From positions 186,001-250,000 of the forward strand of contig JAJPIF010000028.1 in assembly GCA_021324885.1 (NCBI GenBank): a DNA stretch of 64,000 nucleotides, read 5' to 3'. Made by a program: the position numbers and the translations under genes. Positions 25,624-35,045 of this stretch are shown here, piece after piece. The DNA comes from Pseudomonadota bacterium. Its GTDB lineage: Bacteria > Desulfobacterota > Binatia > Binatales > Binataceae. The first letter of the stretch is position 1; every line of letters starts with the position of its first letter. The notes under the pieces were generated by a model. The model saw nothing but the letters and a program-made list of their open reading frames with translations, made no database searches and had not been told where the DNA came from.

Positions 25624-26382
25624 TTAGATTCCCAATGCCCCCGGCAGTTCGGCCAGCGTCGGAACGATTATGTCAGGCGGATCGACGTCCGGTGGCAGTT
25701 CGGTCCGTCCGTGCGACAGCCAGGCAATCGGAATACCCGCCCGCTGGGCGCCGAGCACGTCCTCCAGCGGGGTATCGCCGACGAAGAGCATCTCGTGTGG
25801 TTGGAGTTTCATCGCGTCGAGCAGGTGCCTGAAAATGGCGGGGTTTGGCTTACGCATCGCCACATCGGCGGAAATCAGCACGACTTCGAACAGATGGCCG
25901 ACGCCGCTGTCCTCGACGATTTCGCGTCCGGTCTGAGAGTCGTCGAAATTCGACAGCAGCGCCATCCGGTAATGACGCGCCATCCGGCGCACCGCCTCGG
26001 CGTTGGCGGCCGGGGTCGAGGTGACTTCGCGCACGGCCTTCATGTGCGTGCGGCGCATTATTTCGGCCAGATCATCCAGTTCGATTTCAGGCGTCAGACC
26101 GACGCGGTTGAGGCTGCGCAGGAATCTCTCGTAGCAGGTGACTTCGACGCCGTGGCGCTCGCGCTCAGCGGCGATTTCCATGGTCACGGCATAATAAGCC
26201 TCCAACCACGCATCGTCGTGATTCCATCCGCGGAAATTGTCGCGCAGATGGGGCAGCAGCAGGGGGATGGTGCTGTTGAGCTGGCGCCCGCGCCATTGAT
26301 GGGCCGGCAACCCGCTCGGGTCCCATTTTACCAACGTATTGAAAAGGTCGATTGCGATTGCCTTAAAACGCTTATCGGTCAT
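25624..26382 (-). CDS. HAD-superfamily hydrolase
   Basis: Phosphatase or dehalogenase-like HAD enzyme of 252 residues. Motif I is IAIDLFNTL with the nucleophile Asp, motif II is LLSNFDD, motif III the Lys in MRKPNPAIF, and motif IV FVGDTPLEDVLGAQRAG. The long helical cap between motifs I and II suggests a small-molecule substrate. It lies between the DUF4149 gene (34 bp upstream) and the TIGR00725 gene (1 bp downstream) in a minus-strand operon. Confidence 0.88.
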   Translation of the reverse strand: MTDKRFKAIAIDLFNTLVKWDPSGLPAHQWRGRQLNSTIPLLLPHLRDNFRGWNHDDAWLEAYYAVTMEIAAERERHGVEVTCYERFLRSLNRVGLTPEIELDDLAEIMRRTHMKAVREVTSTPAANAEAVRRMARHYRMALLSNFDDSQTGREIVEDSGVGHLFEVVLISADVAMRKPNPAIFRHLLDAMKLQPHEMLFVGDTPLEDVLGAQRAGIPIAWLSHGRTELPPDVDPPDIIVPTLAELPGALGI

Positions 26383-26416
26383 CTACGTTCAGCATGAGTC
26401 GGCAAATAAAGTCCGG

Positions 26417-26878
26417 CTAGACGGCGCTTAAAGCGGCGGCGGAAGCGAGCAGCGCCAGGATGTCGAGCAGCATCACGCCGCCGTTGATCTGCACCGACAG
26501 CCGGTGCAAGGCGTCGAATTGGGCTTTTTGTTCTGGATTGGGGTCGGTTTGCTCGACCACGCCGCGAACCGCCTCGATCCTGGGACGGAGCACCGCGCCG
26601 GCATAAACCGTCAGTCCCAGCGCGGCGGCGAGCAGGGCGGCCGAACAGATCCACCATACACGGCCGCGCCCGCCCAAGGCAAAATAGACGGTGAGGACCA
26701 CACCGATCCCGCCGGCGACATAGCCGGTCAGGTAATAGTAGGGAAAAATCGTGCTGACCACCTTGCCTGCGTCAGTCACCGGCAGACGCGAGAACAGCAC
26801 GGCGGTGAAGGCCACGAAGGCAATCATACCCCCCAGCCAGCACGCCAGGGCGAACAGATAAAGGAACAGCGTAAACAT
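26417..26878 (-). CDS. DUF4149 membrane protein (TMEM205-like)
   Basis: A 153-residue protein with four membrane helices (residues about 5-30, 45-68, 73-98 and 130-150). The opening FLYLFALACWLGGMIAFVAF and the KAQFDALHRLSVQINGGVML motif near the C-terminus (LH-x-L-S at the last loop) are typical for DUF4149. A strong GGAGGA site precedes the ATG. Function unknown. It is the second gene of the operon divergent from lon. Confidence 0.82.
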   Translation of the reverse strand: MFTLFLYLFALACWLGGMIAFVAFTAVLFSRLPVTDAGKVVSTIFPYYYLTGYVAGGIGVVLTVYFALGGRGRVWWICSAALLAAALGLTVYAGAVLRPRIEAVRGVVEQTDPNPEQKAQFDALHRLSVQINGGVMLLDILALLASAAALSAV

Positions 26879-26905
26879 TTGAAGCGGTCCTCCGAAGCCT
26901 GAGCC

Positions 26906-27319
26906 TCAATTCAGATAGACTTTGGGCCCGCCCGGGAGCGGTTTGCGGCTGCTGAAACCCTCGTCGATGGGATGCCACGCGACCAGGCGGGGTTCGCCGT
27001 ATTGCCAGCACAGGAAAATGGTGTCGCCGTTGAGCTCAGCCGGGAAATCGACCAGTCCGAGGTCGATATCCTTCAAAAAGCAACCCAAATCCTGAATTTC
27101 CTGGGCAATTTTCGACATTTCACGCATGGCCGTGCGAATCACGGGGTCGGAACGAGACAATTCTTCAAGGTTGGCCGACGGACCCGCGGCGGCCGCTCGC
27201 GCACGGGCCTGCGCTGCGCTGGCCTGTAACTTTCGCACCAGGACTTCCAGCCGCGGAATCAGTTCGTTGGCCTCCTCCGTCGTAAACAGTTTAGCAAATT
27301 CCTCGGTTGCCAAGGTCAT
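26906..27319 (-). CDS. DUF2203 protein
   Basis: A 137-residue protein starting MTLATEEFAKLFTTEEANEL, the DUF2203 opening (F....A..llP.l..l...l). The second half contains IAQEIQDLGCFLKDIDLGLV followed by DFPAELNGDTIFLCWQYGEP, the signature 'G..lkd.d.GLvDFp....g..v.lCWr.GE' of that family. The ATG at 27319 is preferred; the frame upstream is open but does not look like family sequence. Function unknown. Divergent from lon with 145 bp between. Confidence 0.85.
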   Translation of the reverse strand: MTLATEEFAKLFTTEEANELIPRLEVLVRKLQASAAQARARAAAAGPSANLEELSRSDPVIRTAMREMSKIAQEIQDLGCFLKDIDLGLVDFPAELNGDTIFLCWQYGEPRLVAWHPIDEGFSSRKPLPGGPKVYLN

Positions 27320-27464
27320 CCTCACGTGTAGCGTGCTCTGGCTACCATGATTACATTGAATTTGCGACCTTATGTCGCGTCCGGTCAGATTAACCATAGC
27401 CCATGAAGGCCGGACACGAATAGATACCGGCGGCGAGGCCGCCATTTGAGGTTGAATCTACAAG

Positions 27465-29906
27465 ATGGTTGAAAAACCTGATCCAACGGGGAAAGGCGAA
27501 AAAGGGTTCGATCCGGAGGAAGACGTAAGCGCGATCGATATTCCCCCTGTGCTTCCGGTCCTGCCGCTGCGCGGATTGGTGATTTTTCCGGGTCAGATCC
27601 ATCCTTTTTTGGTCTCCCGCAGGTCATCGCTCAAGCTGATCGAGGACCTGCCCGGCCCTAAAAGCATAATCGCGCTGACGACCCAGAAGAATCCTGAGGA
27701 TGAGAATCCCGAACCGAACGGACTGTTCTCGCGCGGTACCGCGGTTCGTATCCTGAAGATGCTGCGCTACCCCGACCACAGCGTCAGGGTGCTGGTCCAG
27801 GGACTTGCGCGGATCGAGCTGCTCGAGTTCGTCCAGCGCGAGCCGTATTTCACGGCACGGGTCGGACGGCTGGGCGACCAGGTCGCGCCGAGCAAGGAAC
27901 TCGACGCGTTACAGGCCCATGTCGCCAGCCAGTTCTCCAAATTCGTTTCGCTGGTCCCTTATCTGCCCGATGAGCTCCAGGTGATGGCGATGAACATCCG
28001 GGAGCCGGGGCGGCTGGCCGACCTCGTGGCGTCGTACATCAAGATTGCGGTGGAGGAGGAGCAGGACTTGCTCGCCACGCTGGAGGTCAAATCCAGGCTG
28101 GAGAAGCTTAGCTCGATCCTCAACCGGGAAATTGAGCTGCTTGAACTTGGACACAAGATCCAGGGGCAGGTTCAGACGGAACTGACGAAAAATCAGCGCG
28201 AGTTTTATCTTCGCCAGCAACTCAAAGCGATTCAGAAGGAACTGGGCGAGGGGGATCCCCGTTCCGCCGAAATCGAGGATTTGCAGCGCAAAGTCGAAGC
28301 GGCCAACATGCCGGAAGCGGCGCGCCAGGCCGCCGACAAGGAACTTGAGCGCTTGCGGATGATTCCGCCGGAATCCGCGGAGCATACCGTTGTCCGCACC
28401 TACCTGGACTGGCTGATAAGCATGCCGTGGGCAATTTCGACGGACGATAACCTGGATATCCCGCACGCCCGCGCGATCCTGGACGAAGACCATTACGATC
28501 TGGAGAAGGTCAAGGAACGCATCTTGGAATTTCTCGCAGTCCGCAAACTGAAAAAAACCACCAAGGGTCCGATCCTGTGCTTTGTGGGTCCTCCGGGCAC
28601 GGGAAAAACCTCGCTGGGCCGCTCGATCGCACGCGCGATGGGGCGCAAGTTTCAGCGGCTGTCGCTGGGCGGAATCCACGACGAGGCGGAAATCCGGGGT
28701 CATCGGCGAACCTATATCGGCTCGCTGCCCGGCCGCATCATCCAGGGATTGCGCAACGCCGGGTCGAATAACCCGTTGTTCATCCTGGACGAGGTTGACA
28801 AACTGGGGACCGATTTCCGTGGTGATCCGGCTTCGGCCCTGCTCGAGGTGCTCGACCCGGAGCAGAACAACTCGTTTGTGGATCACTATCTGGATGTTCC
28901 GGTCGATCTATCCAACGTGCTGTTTATAACTACGGCCAACGTTCTCGACACTATCCCACACGCTTTGCGCGACCGCATGGAGGTGCTGGAACTGCCGGGT
29001 TACACCGACGAGGAGAAGGTCCAGATCGCGCAACGCCATCTCATTCCCAAACAAATGAGCGAGAACGGCCTGGGCGAGTACAAAATTGAATTTGCGCCCG
29101 AGGCGCTGATGGAAATAATCCGCAGCTACACGCGGGAGGCCGGACTGCGCAACCTGGAGCGCGAAATCGGCCGTATCTGCCGGAAAATCGCGCGTGCGCT
29201 GACCGAAGGAGAACCCGTCCCAGCGCGCGTCGACGCGGCCGCGCTGTCGCGTTACCTCGGTCCGCCGAAATTTTTCTCCGAAGCCGCGGAACGCACCCAG
29301 GACCCCGGCGTGGCAACCGGGATGGTGTGGACGCCCAACGGTGGCGATATCCTGTTTATCGAAAGCACCCGGATGGCTGGACAAAAAGGATTGACTCTGA
29401 CCGGCAGCCTGGGCGACGTGATGAAGGAATCGGCGCAGGCGGCGCTTTCCTATATCCGGTCGCGCGCTGACCGGCTGGGTATCCCGCCCGACTTCTTCGA
29501 CAAGGCTGACCTGCACATCCACGTGCCCGCCGGCGCAATACCCAAGGACGGCCCCTCGGGCGGTGTCACTATCGCGGCTTCGTTGGCGTCGTTGCTGACC
29601 GGACGTCCGGTGCGGCCCGATGTCGCGATGACCGGGGAAATAACGTTGCGCGGCAAGGTGCTGCCGGTGGGTGGAATCAAGGAGAAGGTGCTGGCAGCGC
29701 GGCGCGCAGGGATTCACACCGTAATCCTGCCGCGGCGCAACGAGCGCGACCTCGAAGATATCGCGCCGGAACTCCGCAAGGAGCTGGAATTCGTCTTCGT
29801 CGATACGGTCGATGAGGTGCTGAGCAACGCCTTGCGCAACGGCGCCGTTGGTCATACCGAAGAACAGCGCGAGGGTGCCGGCGGAGAGCCTTCCGTGCTT
29901 AACTGA
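27465..29906 (+). CDS. lon: ATP-dependent Lon protease
   Basis: Cytosolic AAA+ serine protease of 813 residues. The N-terminal LON substrate-binding domain starts [20 protein letters not shown]. Walker A is GPPGTGKT at residues 375-382, with sensor and Walker B ([10 protein letters not shown]) following. The protease domain has the catalytic Ser698 in PKDGPSGG and Lys741 in [14 protein letters not shown]. Length and order are standard. No CIRCE hairpin was seen upstream. A strong terminator follows immediately. Confidence 0.98.
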   Translation: MVEKPDPTGKGEKGFDPEEDVSAIDIPPVLPVLPLRGLVIFPGQIHPFLVSRRSSLKLIEDLPGPKSIIALTTQKNPEDENPEPNGLFSRGTAVRILKMLRYPDHSVRVLVQGLARIELLEFVQREPYFTARVGRLGDQVAPSKELDALQAHVASQFSKFVSLVPYLPDELQVMAMNIREPGRLADLVASYIKIAVEEEQDLLATLEVKSRLEKLSSILNREIELLELGHKIQGQVQTELTKNQREFYLRQQLKAIQKELGEGDPRSAEIEDLQRKVEAANMPEAARQAADKELERLRMIPPESAEHTVVRTYLDWLISMPWAISTDDNLDIPHARAILDEDHYDLEKVKERILEFLAVRKLKKTTKGPILCFVGPPGTGKTSLGRSIARAMGRKFQRLSLGGIHDEAEIRGHRRTYIGSLPGRIIQGLRNAGSNNPLFILDEVDKLGTDFRGDPASALLEVLDPEQNNSFVDHYLDVPVDLSNVLFITTANVLDTIPHALRDRMEVLELPGYTDEEKVQIAQRHLIPKQMSENGLGEYKIEFAPEALMEIIRSYTREAGLRNLEREIGRICRKIARALTEGEPVPARVDAAALSRYLGPPKFFSEAAERTQDPGVATGMVWTPNGGDILFIESTRMAGQKGLTLTGSLGDVMKESAQAALSYIRSRADRLGIPPDFFDKADLHIHVPAGAIPKDGPSGGVTIAASLASLLTGRPVRPDVAMTGEITLRGKVLPVGGIKEKVLAARRAGIHTVILPRRNERDLEDIAPELRKELEFVFVDTVDEVLSNALRNGAVGHTEEQREGAGGEPSVLN

Positions 29907-29921
29907 GCGGTCCTCCGTTTG

Positions 29922-29988
29922 TGCGGCGGCATCCCCGGCTGCGCCCTTTGCAGCGCTTGCGCGCGGACGATGCCGCCGCAGCTTTTTG
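29922..29988 (+). terminator. Rho-independent terminator after lon
   Basis: TGCGGCGGCATC (29922-29933) pairs perfectly with GATGCCGCCGCA (29969-29980) in a 12-bp stem, followed by GCTTTTTG. The 35-base loop is GC-rich and can fold further. It lies 16 bp after the lon stop and ends about 80 bp before glgA. Confidence 0.8.
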
Positions 29989-30069
29989 ATCTTTCCACGA
30001 AAAATTTGTCGGCCGCATCTTGTTTGAGCGGACCTCATGCGGATAGCTTCTGCAAGAACCTGGTTTATC

Positions 30070-31533
30070 ATGAAAGTTGCTGTGGTTGCTGCGGAAATGG
30101 CGCCTTATGCCAAAGCAGGCGGGCTGGCTGATGTTATCGGCGCTTTGCCGGCCGAACTGCAAGGCTGCGGAGCGCTGGTGTCCGTGGTGATCCCGGGCTA
30201 CAAATGCGCACTGGCGGCGTTGCGCACAGAAAATATCGGCGGCGAACAGCGCGTGATGATCGGAGAGCGGCTTGAACACTTCAGCCTGCGCACCGGAATC
30301 GGCCCCGCCGGTGTGCCGGTTTTCCTGATCATGCATGACGGCTATTTCGGGCGCGACGGGATTTATGGTGAACACGGTCAGGATTACAGTGACTCGATCG
30401 AGCGATTTGTGTTTTTCTCACGCGCCGCGGCTCTCGCATTGGGCGAGGTCGTCAAACCGGACCTTGTTCATGCGCATGACTGGCACGTCGCCGCGCTGCC
30501 TGTGCTGATTCGCGCCGATTCCGCGCTGCGCATGCAATGGGATCGCACCGCCTCGCTTTTCACGATCCACAATCTGGCCTTCCAGGGTCTGACCGACGCG
30601 CGCGACTTCCGCCTGCTCAATATCGATCGCTCCTACCTGAGCGTCGGGTGTCTGGAGTTTTTCGGCCGAATGAACCTGATGAAGGGTGCTATTGTGATGG
30701 CTGACGGCGTTTCGACGGTCAGTCCCACCTACGCCAGGGAAGTGAGCAGCGATCCATCCTACGGCTTTGGACTGGAAGGAGTTCTGAGGGAGAAAGGCAG
30801 CCGCTTTGTCGGCATCCTCAACGGTGCCGACTACCACGAATGGAATCCCGCGACCGATCAGCATATTGCGCAGCGCTATACTCCGGATCAGCCGGCCGGC
30901 AAATCGGTGTGCGCGCGCGCTTTGCGCCAGCGCATCGGGCTCCCGATCGACTCGAAACGGGCTTTGGTCGGAATGGTATCTCGAATCACGGCGCAGAAGG
31001 GATTCGACCTGCTGGTCGATGCTCTGGACGAGCTTCTGGCCCTGGATATCGACCTGGTGATTCTGGGCAATGGCGAAGCGGAATTCGTGACCAGATTGCA
31101 AAGGGCCCAGCAGGAAAAGCCGGACCGGATCAGGATCTCGACCGCTTTCGACAACGACCTCGCCCATCAGATTCAGGCCGGATGCGATATGTTCCTGATG
31201 CCGTCGCGCTTCGAGCCTTGCGGGTTAACGCAGATGTACGCGCTTAAATATGGAACGGCGCCGGTGGTGCGCGCGACTGGCGGCCTGGCCGATACGATCA
31301 CCGAATTCGATTCGGTAAGCGGTTCGGGCAATGGATTCGTGTTCGAGGCTTACCAGCCGGCGGAATTGATCGCCACGATGCGCCGCGCCCTGCAAACCTT
31401 TTCCGATCGCCCGGCATGGGAGCGGTTGATGGCGAACTGTTTCGTCGCGGACTTCTCCTGGTCGGCCGCTGCTGCGCGCTACATGGATTTTTACCGGCAG
31501 TTGATTGACCAGCGAGCACGCCACGCATCATGA
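30070..31533 (+). CDS. glgA: Glycogen (starch) synthase, GT5 family
   Basis: ADP-glucose-dependent glycogen synthase that extends alpha-1,4-glucan chains. The start at 30070 gives MKVAVVAAEMAPYAKAGGLA, with the KxGGL nucleotide-binding motif at K15. The C-terminal part has the GT-B catalytic site SRFEPCGLTQMYALKYGTAP. The 487-residue length is normal. A shorter protein than some GlgA, but all domains seem complete. The stop overlaps the rnhA start by 4 bp. No branching or ADP-glucose pyrophosphorylase gene lies in the window. Confidence 0.95.
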   Translation: MKVAVVAAEMAPYAKAGGLADVIGALPAELQGCGALVSVVIPGYKCALAALRTENIGGEQRVMIGERLEHFSLRTGIGPAGVPVFLIMHDGYFGRDGIYGEHGQDYSDSIERFVFFSRAAALALGEVVKPDLVHAHDWHVAALPVLIRADSALRMQWDRTASLFTIHNLAFQGLTDARDFRLLNIDRSYLSVGCLEFFGRMNLMKGAIVMADGVSTVSPTYAREVSSDPSYGFGLEGVLREKGSRFVGILNGADYHEWNPATDQHIAQRYTPDQPAGKSVCARALRQRIGLPIDSKRALVGMVSRITAQKGFDLLVDALDELLALDIDLVILGNGEAEFVTRLQRAQQEKPDRIRISTAFDNDLAHQIQAGCDMFLMPSRFEPCGLTQMYALKYGTAPVVRATGGLADTITEFDSVSGSGNGFVFEAYQPAELIATMRRALQTFSDRPAWERLMANCFVADFSWSAAAARYMDFYRQLIDQRARHAS

Positions 31534-32216
31534 CACCCTCCGACGACCGCGAGCCGCCGACGGTAGTTTACGCTGACGGATCGTGCCTGGGAAATCCGGG
31601 TCCCGGCGGATGGGGTGTCGTCATCGTGGGTCGCGACGGGACGCATGAATATTCCGGCGGCGACGCACGGACGACGAACAATCGGATGGAGATAACCGCG
31701 GCGCTTGAGGGACTGCGCCGTATCCCCGAGGGTGCTCCCGTTGTGCTGCGCAGCGACAGCCAGTACGTGGTCAACACGATCAATTCGCGCTGGAAACGCA
31801 ACGCCAACACGGATTTGTGGAGAGAGCTTGACGCCGAAATCGCGCGCCACAAAGTGCGCTTCGAATGGGTCCGCGGCCATGCCGGCGACGCGCTCAACGA
31901 TCGCGCCGACCGCCTCGCCTTGGAGGAGGCAAAAAAAGCGGCCCAAGCCGGCACAGCGCTCGCGCGGGAAATGGTCCCACAGTCGAAGCTTGCTCCCGGT
32001 CCGGGAACTCCGCAGCCGCCGTCCGCAGATAGTGCGCAGCCCCAACCGTCAGGCGAGGAAGCGACGCTTAAGGCCGTGAGGGCCCTGCTGAAGGAAGGCG
32101 AGACGATACGTCGATGCCTCCATTGCGGCGGCACATTCATCGCTCCGCAACGCTACAAGGACTCCTACTGTGCGCTGGTGGAATGCCAACTGGAACGCCG
32201 CAGCCGCCCCGATTAG
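31530..32216 (+). CDS. rnhA: Ribonuclease HI with a C-terminal zinc-finger-like tail
   Basis: Degrades RNA in RNA:DNA hybrids. The RNase H fold covers residues about 10-145: YADGSCLGNPGPGGWG (first catalytic Asp16), NNRMEITAALEGL (Glu), LRSDSQYVVNTI (Asp), and GHAGDALNDRADRLA (His and final Asp). Then comes a low-complexity Pro/Ala linker (about 150-185) and a tail with four cysteines, C196-x2-C199-x14-C214-x4-C219, which may bind zinc. Standard RNase HI ends near 155 residues, so the 70-residue extension is unusual. Overlaps glgA by ATGA, so the two are co-translated. Confidence 0.93.
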   Translation: MTPSDDREPPTVVYADGSCLGNPGPGGWGVVIVGRDGTHEYSGGDARTTNNRMEITAALEGLRRIPEGAPVVLRSDSQYVVNTINSRWKRNANTDLWRELDAEIARHKVRFEWVRGHAGDALNDRADRLALEEAKKAAQAGTALAREMVPQSKLAPGPGTPQPPSADSAQPQPSGEEATLKAVRALLKEGETIRRCLHCGGTFIAPQRYKDSYCALVECQLERRSRPD

Positions 32217-32285
32217 GAACTGATGCCGCCGCCACGTCGAGGCGTCCGCGCAGGAAAATCGACGGTATCTTCCGGCTGGACAGGA

Positions 32286-33098
32286 TTACACCGATGATGC
32301 CTCCGCGATAATCCGGCGTGACGCCTCCACCACAATTCGGGCGCGTTCCCGAGCACCGGCTCCCCGGTCCCTGAGGGACTTCAGCGGCACCTCGATGCCG
32401 ATGGGGACGTCGGGCGGCAGGGCGCGGACGAATTCGCGCAGAGGGAATTCGCCCTGGCCCGGAATCGTCCTTTCGCTGATAGCTTCGAATAATTGGCGGT
32501 CGGGGGCCATCGTCAGCGGCCCATCGCACAATTGCGCGCCGCCGATAAAATGGCGCGGCGCCGCGGCAAGCTCCGCCACCGTACCGCCCGAGCGCATCAG
32601 ATGCAGCGTGTCGACCATGATGCCGGCGTTGGGCCGGCTGGCGCGGCTGACCAGTCGCAGCGCCTCGCGCAGGGACGGGAGTTGCGTGATCGCAACGAAC
32701 TCGACATTCACGCCCAAGCCGAATTGCGCCGCCCGATCGCACAGTTGGCAAAAGTTGGCCAGCCGCCGCTCCTCATCGGAGTCGCTGACCAGCACGCTCA
32801 TCCGCCGGGCGCCCAGTTCGGCCGCTGATTCGAAGGCGGGCAGGTAGGCATCGACATTCGCCCGCGGCGAAAGGGGAAAAAACTCGACGGTGTAGGGCGT
32901 GACGCCGCACCCGGCCATCCGGCGTGCCAGCTCCTTTCTGAACGAGGCGTCGGTTACCACCGGATACCATTGCGGTGGCCGCTCGGGCGTGCGTAAAAAA
33001 AGGCTGACATGCTGGCATCCCAGTTCGCCGGCAATCGCAACCAGTTCCATCGGTCCGGCTTCTTCCACCGTCAACTGTTCAAGGGATATGGGATTCAT
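32286..33098 (-). CDS. Sugar phosphate isomerase/epimerase-like TIM-barrel protein
   Basis: A 270-residue protein of the xylose isomerase-like TIM-barrel group. Typical strands are SVLVSDSDEERRL, VNVEFVAITQL, GIMVDTLHLMRSGG and the end PIGIEVPLKSL, with Glu, Asp-x-x-His and Glu placed as metal ligands. Such enzymes isomerise or epimerise sugars and cyclitols; several act in catabolic pathways such as dehydroshikimate dehydration. A GGAAGG site precedes the ATG. Divergent from the VOC gene, with about 100 bp between the two starts. Confidence 0.8.
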   Translation of the reverse strand: MNPISLEQLTVEEAGPMELVAIAGELGCQHVSLFLRTPERPPQWYPVVTDASFRKELARRMAGCGVTPYTVEFFPLSPRANVDAYLPAFESAAELGARRMSVLVSDSDEERRLANFCQLCDRAAQFGLGVNVEFVAITQLPSLREALRLVSRASRPNAGIMVDTLHLMRSGGTVAELAAAPRHFIGGAQLCDGPLTMAPDRQLFEAISERTIPGQGEFPLREFVRALPPDVPIGIEVPLKSLRDRGAGARERARIVVEASRRIIAEASSV

Positions 33099-33201
33099 AA
33101 TGCGCCTTCCGATTAAAACGGGATGCTTTCGATTCGCTGTGGTGCGCCGTCGATGCTAACATCGCGGGCCTGTGCTTGACCATATGTGGGCGAGGTGCGT
33201 G

Positions 33202-33573
33202 ATGCTCAAAGTCAAAGGCCTGAGCCACCTTCAATTCAATGTCAGCAATCTCGAACGATCACTGCGCTTTTACCGCGACGCTCTGGGCCTGGTCGAGCGC
33301 ATGCGCACGGGACCCTACGTCCTGCTCGTGGCTGCAGGGAGCGGCGATTTCGTCTCGCTGAGTGAAGGCGATCCGGTGGGGGCTCCGGGCCTGGGCCATT
33401 TCGGATTGCATCTGGAAGCCGACAATATCGATTCAGCGATCCAGGCGCTGCAAGCCGCGGGAGGCAGGCTGGTTGCGGGCGATCAATATCCGGACTTCCC
33501 CAGCGCGCGTATTGCCGATCCGGACGGCTATGTGATCGAGATCCATCTGCGGCCGGTATTCGAGCAGCGCTGA
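33202..33573 (+). CDS. VOC-family (glyoxalase/dioxygenase) protein
   Basis: A 123-residue single-domain VOC protein. His9 in GLSHLQFNVSNLERSLRFYR and the terminal DPDGYVIEIHLRP (Glu about 116) are the usual metal ligands, with a middle GHFGLHLEA segment holding further His. Role could be a glyoxalase, a ring-cleaving dioxygenase fragment or a resistance protein. ATG at 33202 is preferred because it follows GAGGTG. It converges with an amidohydrolase gene whose stop is 5 bp away. Confidence 0.85.
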   Translation: MLKVKGLSHLQFNVSNLERSLRFYRDALGLVERMRTGPYVLLVAAGSGDFVSLSEGDPVGAPGLGHFGLHLEADNIDSAIQALQAAGGRLVAGDQYPDFPSARIADPDGYVIEIHLRPVFEQR

Positions 33574-33577
33574 ACAC

Positions 33578-34750
33578 TCACCGCAACGACCGCAAACCAT
33601 AGAGGCGGGCGACGTTTTCACCCAGCAGTTTGCGGCGCGCGGAGGACGGAAGTTTTTCGGCGACTTCCTCCAGTTCCTCGATATAGTTTCCCGGATGGTC
33701 CAGGTGGGGGAAGTCGGAGGCCCAGAAGAACTTGTCCTCGCCGCACAATTCCATCATGGCCGGCAACGACCGCTCGTCGGGATCGGCGGAGATCCAGCAG
33801 TTGCGATCGAAGTAAAAACTGGGCCGCTCCTTCAGTGCAAGCCCGCGCCCGATCACGCTTTGGTAAACCGAGTCCATCCGATCCAACCAGTAACGGATCC
33901 AGCCGGCGCCCGCTTCCAGCACGATTAACTTGAGCCCGGGGAATTTGTCGAAGGTGGCATACTGAAAAAAGCTGGTGAACGCGTGACGGATACCATCGGG
34001 CGCAGTGACGTTGAGGTAGAAATAATCGTTGCGCACGAATTGGCGGTCGAAGCGTCCGGGCAACGCCCACGGCGGCTCGAAGGTCGGATGGATTCCGAGC
34101 GGCACGTCGAGTTCCTGCGCTCTGGCGAACAGCACGTCGTGATCGGGATGGGCGATCGGTTTGCGGCTCACCGCGAACTGGGAGACAAAGCCGCCCTTGC
34201 ATCCGTCTGTGATCGCGCGCTGCAGTTCATCGGCGGCGGCTTTGGGATCGGCGAGCGAAAGATGGGCAATCGCAAGCAGACGCCCGCCGCTGTCCGAACA
34301 GAAATCGGCGATCCAGCGGTTGTACGCGCGCGTATAGGCCTGGAGTAGATCGGCGTCAGTACATTCGGTTTCGTACAGTAATCCCAAGGTAGGGTATAGA
34401 AACGCCGCCGCCAATCCTTCGGCGTCAAGGCGCGCGAGCCGTTGCTTCGGATCGCTCGCGCCTTGTGGCGCTTGCGATGCATATTTGATATGGCGCGGCG
34501 GTGGATTGTTGCGGTCGGCGTCCATCACGCCGATTGTGCTGAGCAGCCGCCCGCGCAGGAAGCGCGAGGGCCGGCCCCCGATCTCCATGTACTCCGTGCC
34601 GTCGGTTTCTTCTTTGATACGGATAGCGCGCGGCTTGTATCGTTTCTCCAGGTAGCGCTCCCAGAGGTCGCGCGGCTCCAGCACGTGACCGTCGGCATCG
34701 ATAGCATCGGGGAACGCAAGCCTGTGAATTTGCTTTGTCATCTGCGCCAT
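33578..34750 (-). CDS. Amidohydrolase (PF04909 type), first copy
   Basis: Metal-dependent TIM-barrel amidohydrolase of 390 residues, of the amidohydrolase-2 group that also has decarboxylases. The N-terminus has the motif DADGHVLEPRDLWERYL, where Asp-x-x-His replaces the HxH of classical enzymes, and the C-terminal ASDFPHLDHPGN (Asp and His) is typical. A mid strand has GIHPTFEPP (His ligand). ATG at 34750 is preferred because AGGAGA precedes it and family similarity starts here. Likely acts in degradation of aromatic or cyclic compounds. Confidence 0.85.
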   Translation of the reverse strand: MAQMTKQIHRLAFPDAIDADGHVLEPRDLWERYLEKRYKPRAIRIKEETDGTEYMEIGGRPSRFLRGRLLSTIGVMDADRNNPPPRHIKYASQAPQGASDPKQRLARLDAEGLAAAFLYPTLGLLYETECTDADLLQAYTRAYNRWIADFCSDSGGRLLAIAHLSLADPKAAADELQRAITDGCKGGFVSQFAVSRKPIAHPDHDVLFARAQELDVPLGIHPTFEPPWALPGRFDRQFVRNDYFYLNVTAPDGIRHAFTSFFQYATFDKFPGLKLIVLEAGAGWIRYWLDRMDSVYQSVIGRGLALKERPSFYFDRNCWISADPDERSLPAMMELCGEDKFFWASDFPHLDHPGNYIEELEEVAEKLPSSARRKLLGENVARLYGLRSLR

Positions 34751-35045
34751 CGTGTGTTCTCCTCGGTCACGGCATGATGCGGCCGCCATTGGCGTGAACC
34801 ACCTGGCCACAGAACACCTGGCTGGCGGCCGTCGCGGTCTGCGATCGGCCGGCAGGGCGGGAGCCAATCGAGGGCGAAGCTTAATCTCATATAACGGACT
34901 CAGCGGTCATTTGGAAATAAAAGTGTTTCCGCCCCGGGCAGCGCAACTCTTGCACCGCCCTCTCGTGTGAGATATTAGGTGGCTGGCACGCAAATATTTC
35001 ACAACTCTCAGTTTTTTTCACCCTCTCGAATGCGGGGAGAATGCA
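34751..35045 (+). other. Intergenic stretch between divergent genes
   Basis: Shared 5' region of the amidohydrolase (minus) and the DUF1329 gene (plus). Promoters for both must be here. I see no convincing -35/-10 pair. TGGCAC at about 34983-34988 recalls half of a sigma-54 site, but no matching -12 element is at the right distance. Confidence 0.3.

Noticed and set aside
34975-35010. Possible sigma-54 promoter (TGGCAC)
   Set aside because: No TTGC element follows at the required distance.
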